Assembly: GCF_000474275.2 (NCBI RefSeq)
Contig: NZ_ATAE01000009.1
Location: forward strand, 1 to 64,000
DNA length: 64,000 nucleotides
DNA from: Alkalihalophilus marmarensis DSM 21297
GTDB taxonomy: Bacteria; Bacillota; Bacilli; Bacillales; Bacillaceae_D
Direction of reading: 5' to 3'
Below the pieces are notes generated by a model. It saw nothing but the letters and a program-made list of their open reading frames with translations, searched no databases and was not told the DNA's origin. The position numbers and the translations under genes were made by a program. Below, in pieces: positions 26,314 through 33,188 of this stretch; position 1 is the stretch's first letter; every line of letters starts with the position of its first letter.

Positions 26314-26757
26314 TTATATGTGGTTTACTCCAAGGCCGATCGCCTCATGCTCGGATCCCTTAACAGGCGCTCCAATCGTTCCGTAAAGAGAAACGGCAAT
26401 CCAATCTCCTTCTTGCGCGTTTTCATACGGATTTCCACGGAGCACTGCAAATGTCAGTCCAACGGTTCTGTGCACCGAACCTAACTGGACCTGCCCTCGC
26501 GTGACACCATGCAAGGCTTCCATAATCGCATGATACAACGCATGCGACTCACGATATAAATCTGGTTGTATAATCCCATTTTTCTTCGCTGCTGTTTCAA
26601 TGGCTGCAACGACTTTATGTGCTTCCATTGATCCTACTTTCCCTTTACAGCCAATCCAATCCAGCTGCCGAAGCCTCTCTAATTCCCCTTCTGACTCATC
26701 TGAAAGAAGGAGTAAAACGGCATGCCGGCCGATGCGTCGTTCCTTATTTAAAGCCAT
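26314..26757 (-). CDS. hutP: hut operon RNA-binding antiterminator
   Basis: A protein of 147 residues that aligns end to end with B. subtilis Hut[64 protein letters not shown] and [15 protein letters not shown]. The hexameric protein binds L-histidine and Mg2+ and then NAG-repeat RNA to allow readthrough into hutH. I placed the start at 26757 by this alignment; the ribosome binding site (GAAAGAG) is weak, which may keep HutP low. A longer in-frame start at 26796 has none. Confidence 0.95.
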   Translation of the reverse strand: MALNKERRIGRHAVLLLLSDESEGELERLRQLDWIGCKGKVGSMEAHKVVAAIETAAKKNGIIQPDLYRESHALYHAIMEALHGVTRGQVQLGSVHRTVGLTFAVLRGNPYENAQEGDWIAVSLYGTIGAPVKGSEHEAIGLGVNHI

Positions 26758-26814
26758 ACAAACAACTCTTTCACTTATCAACTTGGCGCTCGCCATCTAA
26801 TATCTACTAAAATT

Positions 26815-26843
26815 AGTGTAAGCGCTTTAATTGCCACTGTCAA
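26815..26843 (-). promoter_or_regulatory. hutP promoter
   Basis: Minus-strand -35 TTGACA (26838-26843), 17-bp spacer, and -10 TACACT (26815-26820), upstream of hutP. The cre-like site overlaps the -10. Confidence 0.75.
26817..26830 (-). promoter_or_regulatory. CcpA cre site on the hut promoter
   Basis: Read on the minus strand, TTAAAGCGCTTACA matches the cre consensus TGWAARCGYTWNCW at all but the second position. It overlaps the -10 box, the position expected for carbon catabolite repression, as known for hut in B. subtilis. Confidence 0.7.
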
Positions 26844-26986
26844 CAGAAATTTCTAATTATACAGGCGATTCAGGATAATTGGGCATGTGTATACGTACTG
26901 TGATGTATAAGGTATTATTTCTTTATCAAGCCTAGTTGTTCTTGTATAATGAGCCAATAGAGATAAAGGATTGGGAGGTGGATAAA

Positions 26987-27649
26987 TTGAGAAGTAAATA
27001 TGATGTAGTCGAAATGATTGTCCCTTTTTTGAGAAGCGACCAGTACAACTTTATCAGGTATCAAATCGGCACTCTCGTTCATGCTCATACAACGGTTAAA
27101 GATGCTGGAGTATTGCATGCATTAAAAGGCAGTGCTTTAGATAAAATTACAGATATGCTGACAGATGCGACTCCTGGTCAACTAGAGCTACTCGAACAGG
27201 TCATCACTGCAGAAGATTTTGCTAATGCAGAATTTGAGCTTAGAGAATTGAAGCAATATGTGATCCCCTTTCCTCATATAACGGATAAAACGATTGCAAA
27301 GCTATTTCCTAAAGCTAAGAAACTAAAAGCCCCATCTCTTGATGAGCTCGATTATAGAGAGCTCTCTTATTTTGGCTGGTATGATATACGTTCGGAGCGA
27401 AAGTTTTTAATTGTCCGTGATCAAGATGTGTTAAAAGGCATTCAAGGAACCTTTACGGAGAGCAAAAAAGGAATATGTTCCATTTGCAACGGTCATGAAG
27501 AGCTTGGATTGTTCATGGCAAACGTAAAAACAAGCCAGGAACAATACACAAATAGAGGCAATTATATTTGTAAAGACAGTGAGAAGTGCAACCGAAATAT
27601 GATGAGTTTAGCTAAGCTAGAAACGTTTATTGGTCTTTATAGAGTGTGA
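26987..27649 (+). CDS. FusB/FBP-type elongation factor G-binding protein
   Basis: A protein of 220 residues. The N-terminal helical domain holds FLRSDQYNFIRYQI. The C-terminal domain is a treble-clef zinc finger: CSIC near residue 160, then YICKDSEKC about 30 residues later. That layout is the FusB/FusC family, which binds EF-G and releases it from the ribosome; in staphylococci it gives fusidic acid resistance, and chromosomal Bacillus members are common. I chose the TTG at 26987 because GGGAGGTG lies 6 nt upstream. Zinc-binding cysteines are intact. Confidence 0.85.
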   Translation: MRSKYDVVEMIVPFLRSDQYNFIRYQIGTLVHAHTTVKDAGVLHALKGSALDKITDMLTDATPGQLELLEQVITAEDFANAEFELRELKQYVIPFPHITDKTIAKLFPKAKKLKAPSLDELDYRELSYFGWYDIRSERKFLIVRDQDVLKGIQGTFTESKKGICSICNGHEELGLFMANVKTSQEQYTNRGNYICKDSEKCNRNMMSLAKLETFIGLYRV

Positions 27650-27685
27650 TGATGGGTCAGGAGCCTTACCTTGCGAGAGCTTGGA

Positions 27686-27860
27686 ATTGTATGTTTTCAG
27701 TCAATTTATGCGCCTGTTTATGTGATCATTGCGTCTTTCGAACGGCTAATTGTGTCGGTTGCAGGCAGGATTGCGTCATTCGACTGCTATTGCGTCAATT
27801 TAGCGGGTATATGCATCAGTCTACTATGGGATTGTATTGATTCCATCTGTTTATTGCGCC
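27686..27860 (+). repeat. nine-unit 21-bp phased octamer element, copy 1
   Basis: Octamers related to ATTGCGTC start at 27686, 27707, 27728, 27749, 27770, 27789, 27810, 27831 and 27853. Steps are 21, 21, 21, 21, 19, 21, 21 and 22 bp. Unit 1 is ATTGTATG, unit 2 TATGCGCC, units 3-6 near ATTGCGTC, unit 7 TATGCATC, unit 8 ATTGTATT and unit 9 ATTGCGCC. It lies between convergent genes, 16 bp before the terminator. The 19-bp step excludes a coding repeat. Confidence 0.9.
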
Positions 27861-27876
27861 CCTTCAACATCCACAC

Positions 27877-27910
27877 AAAAAAGAGCTGCCCCGCAGGACA
27901 GCTCTTTTTT
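27877..27910. terminator. bidirectional terminator
   Basis: AAAAAAGAGCTG and CAGCTCTTTTTT flank a 10-base loop. It serves the minus-strand gene ending at 27913 and the plus-strand EF-G-binding gene upstream. Confidence 0.85.
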
Positions 27911-27912
27911 CA

Positions 27913-28293
27913 TTACTTCGCTTTTTCCTCTCGTTCCTCGGCAGCTTCTTCTTCAAGTTCTCTCATCTCTTGATGAGTCTGCGGGAATCCGTTAGCGACC
28001 CAGTCGTCTTTGTGGGCTTTGTCGAGCTGAGTCAATCCTTCTTCCTCTGATGCAATGGGTGCGTCGGAACTTTCCTCTTTATCGGCTTCCCATACATCTT
28101 TATCTTCTATCTTATTTTCAGGTGTATCCCCTAATTCTGTTTCTAGTTCGTTCATCAGTTGGTCGCTTGCTTCATTTGCATTCGACTCATTTGCTTGTCC
28201 ATTTTTCTTTTTTCTGAGGGCGGTTGTTGCTAGTACTGCGCCTCCAGCTGATAGTACGGAACCTAAGATGATACCTTTTGTAGATGTTTTCAT
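27913..28293 (-). CDS. acidic single-pass membrane protein, unknown function
   Basis: A protein of 126 residues. A membrane helix or uncleaved signal lies at residues 6-24 (IILGSVLSAGGAVLATTAL), followed by RKKK. The rest is a low-complexity, very acidic tail rich in Glu, Asp and Ala, with WEADKEES and DDWVANGFPQTHQEM, ending in a charged helix. I chose the second of two adjacent ATG codons (28293), 7 nt from GGAGG. The family is not recognised. Confidence 0.65.
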   Translation of the reverse strand: MKTSTKGIILGSVLSAGGAVLATTALRKKKNGQANESNANEASDQLMNELETELGDTPENKIEDKDVWEADKEESSDAPIASEEEGLTQLDKAHKDDWVANGFPQTHQEMRELEEEAAEEREEKAK

Positions 28294-28406
28294 CATAACC
28301 CCTCCACTAATTAAATGTATTTGATTTTTATATTCTCTTAGGTTCCCTGTATCTCCTTCTATTAATGTTTCAATTTTATTAAAAAATGATGACAAGACTC
28401 GACATT

Positions 28407-28853
28407 CTATTCGTAAATGTCCTTTTCAAACCAGCCAAATGCGAGCTCTGCCTCTGCTGGGCCGCCATCTAAGGTACGTAAAAAAAGAACAAATGCCCCG
28501 CATGGAGGGAAAATATATTTCCCGTCTTCATCACTAGCTAAAGTACTCATCGGCGGAACAATTCGTTTAAACGCATTGACCCCCTTTTTTGGATTGCCTT
28601 TTACTAGATCTGCTGAAGCAATCTTCACTTCTGGGTCTTCTAGAGGTGTGCGAGCAGTGTTAGCGGGAGTTACTAGATTTGAGATAGAGGGCCTCCCTGG
28701 CAGTTTGGGGTTAAACCATATTTCTGCAACGATAGGCTGACTTGAATAATTGGTAATGGTAAACGCATTGACGAATAAATCGATATCCGAACGAGTTGGA
28801 TTAAACAAACCTCCCCATGCATGCTTCCCTTGGAGGGTGTCTGGACTATCTCC
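28407..28853 (-). pseudogene. DUF6143-like protein lacking its N-terminus
   Basis: The readable frame from about 28853 encodes GDSPDTLQGKHAWGGLFNP and continues to the stop at 28407, about 148 codons. The block NLVTPANTARTPLEDPE and the C-terminal FVLFLRTLDGGPAEAELAFGW resemble small Bacillaceae proteins of the DUF6143 group. That match is recalled and uncertain. No ATG, GTG or TTG with a usable ribosome binding site begins this frame; a TTG at 28808 cuts into the conserved block. A perfect AAGGAG lies at the TAA that opens the frame, only 12 bases from the ZIP terminator. I read it as 5'-truncated. Confidence 0.5.
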
Positions 28854-28864
28854 TTACTAACAAA

Positions 28865-28900
28865 CGAAAAAGAAGCCGTACAAGAAAACAAACGGCTTCT
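28865..28900 (-). terminator. terminator of the ZIP transporter gene
   Basis: Arms AGAAGCCGT (28871-28879) and ACGGCTTCT (28892-28900). On the minus strand TTTTTCG follows. It separates the ZIP gene from the truncated ORF downstream. Confidence 0.8.
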
Positions 28901-28909
28901 AGCTGAACA

Positions 28910-29644
28910 TTATCCAAAATAAAAAACTAAAACGAGCATTGAGAGCAGTCCAAAAATGAAGGCATAAGTTGCAACGGTTTCGTTACCGTCACCATGACTT
29001 TCAGGGATCAGCTCTTTGTACACAATAAATAACATCGCACCAGCGGCAAATGCGAGCCCATAAGGAAGTAAAAATTCTACTCTAGAGGCAAGTAAATAAC
29101 CAATAATGGCCGTTACGACTTCCACTAAACCCGTAGCAGTGGCAATAAGGAAAGCTTTGATGCGGCTGATCCTTTGATTGACAAGGTATAGTGCAACGAG
29201 CAGTCCCTCAGGAGCATTTTGCAATCCAACAGCGAGTGCAATCAGGGGTCCTAAAGCTTCGTTATCACTTGCATAGCTCACACCTACCGCCAATCCTTCT
29301 GGCAAGTTATGAAGAATGATGGCTGAAATGACAAGCATTGCTTTTCGGTCGATTTCAATTCTTTGTGCTTTATGCTCAAGGTCAATATGCGGCACATTTT
29401 TCTCTAAGATCATAAGGGCCACCGTACCAAGCAGCACTCCTATAACGACCGTCCACACTGAACTGGAATATTCCATTGCCTCAGGTATTAATTCAAATGT
29501 TGCGGCTGCCACCATAATACCAGCAGCAAAAGCAAGTAATATATCACGCTTTCTATGATTCAGGTCACGAAAAAATAAGATCGGGATGGCTCCAGCCCCC
29601 GTTGCAAGAGAGGCCAGCAAGCTGCCAATTAATAAAGATTCCAT
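28910..29644 (-). CDS. ZIP-family divalent metal transporter
   Basis: A protein of 244 residues with eight predicted helices. The metal-binding helices HNLPEGLAVGV (near residue 113) and LQNAPEGL (near residue 142) are the conserved ZIP signature. Small bacterial members of the ZupT/GufA type move Zn2+, Fe2+ or Mn2+, generally into the cytoplasm. The variable loop with the short DLEHKAQ stretch is less His-rich than usual. AAAGGA precedes the ATG. No metal-responsive box was seen upstream. Confidence 0.88.
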   Translation of the reverse strand: MESLLIGSLLASLATGAGAIPILFFRDLNHRKRDILLAFAAGIMVAAATFELIPEAMEYSSSVWTVVIGVLLGTVALMILEKNVPHIDLEHKAQRIEIDRKAMLVISAIILHNLPEGLAVGVSYASDNEALGPLIALAVGLQNAPEGLLVALYLVNQRISRIKAFLIATATGLVEVVTAIIGYLLASRVEFLLPYGLAFAAGAMLFIVYKELIPESHGDGNETVATYAFIFGLLSMLVLVFYFG

Positions 29645-29772
29645 GGATGTTCCTTTCTATTTTACGATACGAATTAACGATGCGAAATAACTGAATCCCA
29701 ATCGTTTGAAAAAATGAGGTAAACTTATTATAATTCACTTTATCTTCAGATTCTAGGAAATTACCCGCATTG

Positions 29773-29786
29773 AAGGTTTAAACCTT
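29773..29786. promoter_or_regulatory. 14-bp perfect palindrome AAGGTTTAAACCTT
   Basis: It lies in the 260-bp divergent region between the ZIP gene and the yjcF-like gene, 119 bp before the latter. It could be an operator for either gene; nothing more supports it. Otherwise I see nothing in this region. Confidence 0.3.
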
Positions 29787-29904
29787 AAGAAGTAAGGAAA
29801 AGGTATAGTTCACAAGCATGAATACATAAAGCATGTGAAATGCATGATTAACTACTAATGATTTATACTTAATAGATATTAAAACATTATTGGAGGCACG
29901 AATA

Positions 29905-30336
29905 GTGAAAACGAAACAGATTGTTGACATACATGATCTAGAAAAAGCCTTTCATATACGAGAAAAAGTGTTTGTGGCTGAGCAAGGTGTTCCGCTTGAA
30001 GATGAATTCGATGAATATGATCATCTTGATGGAGATTGTGATCACATTTTAGCTTTTTACGATGGAATGGCTGTAGGAACGGGAAGAATCCGAGTTGTTG
30101 AGGGGATTGGCAAGCTAGAAAGAATCTGTGTGCTCGAGCCTTTTCGTGCATTTGGTTTAGGTAAGTTAATCATTCAAGCGCTTGAAGAAGTTGCAGCGGG
30201 AAAAAAATTGGCGAAAGTGAAACTGCATGGTCAAACTCAAGCAGAAGGGTTTTATCACAAGTTGGGATATGAAACTGCTTCAGATGAATTTATGGAAGAC
30301 GGCATTCCCCATGTGGTGATGACGAAGGAACTTTAG
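29905..30336 (+). CDS. yjcF: YjcF-like GNAT acetyltransferase
   Basis: A protein of 143 residues matching B. subtilis YjcF in order: AFHIREKVFVAEQGVP, DHLDGDCDHI, GTGRIRVVEGIGKLERICVL, FRAFGLGKLIIQALEE, HGQTQAEGFYHKLGY and GIPHVVMTKEL. It is a compact GNAT acyltransferase in the cytoplasm; the substrate is unknown. I chose the GTG at 29905 because TTGGAGG lies 8 nt upstream. Confidence 0.85.
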   Translation: MKTKQIVDIHDLEKAFHIREKVFVAEQGVPLEDEFDEYDHLDGDCDHILAFYDGMAVGTGRIRVVEGIGKLERICVLEPFRAFGLGKLIIQALEEVAAGKKLAKVKLHGQTQAEGFYHKLGYETASDEFMEDGIPHVVMTKEL

Positions 30337-30461
30337 AGGATGGAGTAGTGCTGGGAATTGGTGCAATCATCTAGTGAAGTAATACAATAATGCTTATGAA
30401 TGACGGATAAATCATCTCAAAAGATACAATTACATCCTCCGCCAATTCTCTAAACAATAAG

Positions 30462-30495
30462 AAAAAGGCTGAATAGACAAGCATTCAGCCTTTTT
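30462..30495. terminator. bidirectional terminator
   Basis: AAAAAGGCTGAAT and ATTCAGCCTTTTT flank an 8-base loop. It lies between the convergent yjcF-like and fasciclin genes. Nothing else is visible in 30337-30461. Confidence 0.85.
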
Positions 30496-30507
30496 CTCTT
30501 CCACTTA

Positions 30508-31005
30508 CTACTCAGCCGGAATCAATACAGCGTCAATCACGTGAATCACGCCGTTTGATGCCTCGATGTCTGCAGTAGTGACATTCGCATTGTTTACTCG
30601 TGTAGGGTTTAGTGAAATGGTCACTTCTTTATCAGCAAGTGTTTTTACTTTCATTCCATCTTTCAAGTCACTAGATAATACTTTTCCTGGTATTACGTGG
30701 TACTGAAGGATTGTTGCTAGGTCTTCACGAGCTAGAAGTTGGTCAGCTGTTACCCCAAGTTCCTTTAAAAGTTTGTCGAATGCTTCATCTGTTGGAGCAA
30801 ATACAGTGAAAGGCCCTTCTCCTTTAAGTGCATCAACAAGATCAGCTTTCTCAAGAGCTGCTGCTAATGTGTTAAATTCACCTGCAGCAACTGCAGTTTC
30901 CACAATATCCTTTGCCTCTGTCTGTTCTGCAGCCAATGCGTTCGCTGTAAACGAGACAACCATCAACAATGCAAGTAATACTAATGCAAATTTTGTCTTC
31001 TTCAT
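30508..31005 (-). CDS. secreted fasciclin-domain protein
   Basis: A protein of 165 residues. A Sec signal peptide with predicted cleavage at ALA near residue 26 is followed by a single FAS1 domain: [20 protein letters not shown], the H1 motif [16 protein letters not shown] and the H2 motif [16 protein letters not shown]1 proteins are adhesion-like extracellular proteins. AGGAGG precedes the ATG at good spacing. It is monocistronic. Confidence 0.9.
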   Translation of the reverse strand: MKKTKFALVLLALLMVVSFTANALAAEQTEAKDIVETAVAAGEFNTLAAALEKADLVDALKGEGPFTVFAPTDEAFDKLLKELGVTADQLLAREDLATILQYHVIPGKVLSSDLKDGMKVKTLADKEVTISLNPTRVNNANVTTADIEASNGVIHVIDAVLIPAE

Positions 31006-31116
31006 TTGAAAAGCCTCCTATGATCATTGGTTTAATGTTGTAGCTCCTGAGTAGTATTTGCTGTATTTACCATATAATCCGAATTTGAGGTAAATTTTTT
31101 TCTTCGTTGTGAAATT

Positions 31117-31290
31117 GACGCAATAATCCTTATTACGGATACAATTCTAGATTTCTTTGACGCATAAATCTGTTCAATCAACGCAATAACAACAGACTAG
31201 CGCATTTCAGCTGTTTACTAACACAATTAGAGGTTCGATCCACGAAATTATTCTCCAAACGAGCGCAAAAAAAGCTTGAAACTATACAAT
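31117..31290 (-). repeat. nine-unit 21-bp phased octamer element, copy 2 (inverted)
   Basis: Read on the minus strand, octamers begin (by their forward left ends) at 31283, 31262, 31241, 31220, 31199, 31180, 31159, 31138 and 31117. Steps are 21 bp except one of 19 bp between units 5 and 6. Unit 1 is ATTGTATA, unit 7 TATGCGTC, unit 8 ATTGTATC and unit 9 ATTGCGTC. It is the only copy in this orientation. Confidence 0.88.
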
Positions 31291-31313
31291 TGATCAGTGC
31301 TATCTTAATAGCA

Positions 31314-31350
31314 CAAAAAAACGCGCACAGAGTTTTCACTCCATGCACGG
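31314..31350 (-). terminator. terminator of the YhgE-like gene
   Basis: Imperfect stem GCACAGAGT (31325-31333) with ACTCCATGC (31338-31346). Seven T residues follow on the minus strand. Confidence 0.7.
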
Positions 31351-31359
31351 TTTTATACG

Positions 31360-33186
31360 TTACTTTCTTCTAAACAAATCCATCAGACGGGTCCAAAAAT
31401 TCTCTTCTTTTTCTTCCACATCTACTGTTACTTCTTGTTCTTCTTTTTTAATGGCTTCAGTCTTTATGACAAATTGTACCGTATTTACATTGTCGTTTTT
31501 ATCAGAGACAAAGGACACGGCTTCGAAGTCTGATTTATCATATTCTGAAATCATCGCATCAATTTCTTCTTGCATTTGCTCTGGTAAATTACTCGTTGCA
31601 TCGTATAACTTCGTTGTGCCAGAACGCAGCTCGCTTGTGCCGTTTTCAAGTTCAGTTGTACCGCCGGAAAGCTCACCAATCCCTGAATGAATTTCATTAT
31701 AGGAGCTTGATAATTCACCTACGCCATTCGTATAGCTGACAAGACCTGAGTGAAATTCGCTGTAATTCGCTGATAATTCCGCGAGACCTTGCTGCAGCTG
31801 AGTAAGTGAATCCATGCTGTCCATATTGGCTAAAGATGAACTGAGGCCATTAGCAATGGAAGTGAGCGTGTCACCCATTTCTTTTGTTGCCGAACGTACC
31901 TCATGTAATGTAGAATCCACAGCTGCAAAAGCCTCACCTACAGCAGTATACGTACCTTTCGCTTTTTGGGCAGCTGCATACGAGTCCACTAATTTCTCGA
32001 CAACTGCGGGATCTGCACCGCTCTCATACAGGCTTTGAATGTCAGATTCTCTGATTTGGTGATCAGGAATTGCTCTCATTGCCTCATCTAATGATCCATA
32101 GGCAAGCGTGTAATTTTCCCTTAAGGTACTTAATCCAGCAGATGTTTCATGCAATCCCTCTGCAATTTGTGTTAATCCTTGGGGTAGACTGTTTAAGTCG
32201 CCTAAATCCATGTTATCTGTTACTTGGAGAGAGCGGCTGATCTCTGATAAAGCTTGATCAATCGCTTTTGAACCATTGACTAATTCACTAGAGGAACCAG
32301 CCAGCTCGCTCATACCATTCCTAAATTGACCAGAACCATCATATAGACTTGTCACTCCGCTGTTCAGCTCTGAAATTCCGTTTTTTAATTCACCTACACC
32401 GTTGTCAATTTCTTTGATAGCATTTGATAATGAGTTGAATTCACTTGTAATCTCCTCGATATCAGGTGGATCGATTGACATTGTAGAAGGAACCGCAGCA
32501 ATTTCAATTCCATCACTCTCAAAGTCGACAACATCAGCGGTAAGAGTAAGGACTTCCTCTTGTTCAGGCATAACTGTGAAGGTCACTTGCTTATTTTTCC
32601 CTGCATTCGCTATCATGCCTTCTTCTGCCTGAATATTATTGTACACGTCTTGTTCTAGCAACATTGAGACCTGCAATAAATAGTTCTCAAAAAATGCGGG
32701 GTCTACTGCATCATTTACTTGTGTTTCAATGTTTATATCTAAGTGGCCGTCTGCTCCGGCAAGCTCATCAGGCGATACTTCTTTTCCGTCTAGGACGTAG
32801 GTGATTTTGATTTTCCATGGCAATTCTAACGTGTTTACATTCCCTTGATAATAAAAGGGCCCTTTTTCTGCCTCCACTTGAACGTATTCATCCATTTGCT
32901 TAAGCTCTGTTAAATCAGTAAGGTTTTTCAAGTTGTCATATGTTCCGTAATCGATAATCGTCCCAGCCTCTGTCACATTTAACGTATTCACAATATACAT
33001 TTGATCGAGGCTGCCATCAGCCAGTAAATTGGCATAAATCACTTCCTCTTTTGAAGCGAGCTCTCCTTCGGTTTGAGTTGTTGATGCAGCCTGAGCAGCA
33101 ATCGTTTGAGGCGCTACATCTACTAAAAAAGATGGAGCGACAAGCAACACAGCTAGTACAGCAACAGGCAGTCGTTTCATTTTCAT
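31360..33186 (-). CDS. YhgE/X-YPIP_G-type secreted protein, partner of the MMPL exporter
   Basis: About 608 residues with a signal peptide (residues 4-33). A long central region (about 260-540) has heptad-like repeats of the type GELxxGxxELxxGxxxL, for example GVGELKNGISELNSGVTSLYDGS. Such repeats occur in YhgE/Pip and other proteins encoded beside MMPL exporters. The C-terminus is basic (LFRRK). It starts inside the end of the MMPL gene, so it is translationally coupled. Three ATG codons are adjacent; I chose the one 8 nt from AAGGGG. Unlike typical YhgE proteins, I see no strong C-terminal membrane bundle. Confidence 0.75.
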   Translation of the reverse strand: MKMKRLPVAVLAVLLVAPSFLVDVAPQTIAAQAASTTQTEGELASKEEVIYANLLADGSLDQMYIVNTLNVTEAGTIIDYGTYDNLKNLTDLTELKQMDEYVQVEAEKGPFYYQGNVNTLELPWKIKITYVLDGKEVSPDELAGADGHLDINIETQVNDAVDPAFFENYLLQVSMLLEQDVYNNIQAEEGMIANAGKNKQVTFTVMPEQEEVLTLTADVVDFESDGIEIAAVPSTMSIDPPDIEEITSEFNSLSNAIKEIDNGVGELKNGISELNSGVTSLYDGSGQFRNGMSELAGSSSELVNGSKAIDQALSEISRSLQVTDNMDLGDLNSLPQGLTQIAEGLHETSAGLSTLRENYTLAYGSLDEAMRAIPDHQIRESDIQSLYESGADPAVVEKLVDSYAAAQKAKGTYTAVGEAFAAVDSTLHEVRSATKEMGDTLTSIANGLSSSLANMDSMDSLTQLQQGLAELSANYSEFHSGLVSYTNGVGELSSSYNEIHSGIGELSGGTTELENGTSELRSGTTKLYDATSNLPEQMQEEIDAMISEYDKSDFEAVSFVSDKNDNVNTVQFVIKTEAIKKEEQEVTVDVEEKEENFWTRLMDLFRRK

Positions 33187-33188
33187 CA

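Noticed and set aside
27686-27860. CRISPR array
   Set aside because: The conserved part is only 8 bp, spacing is 21 bp rather than the usual 55-75 bp repeat-plus-spacer, and no cas gene is present.
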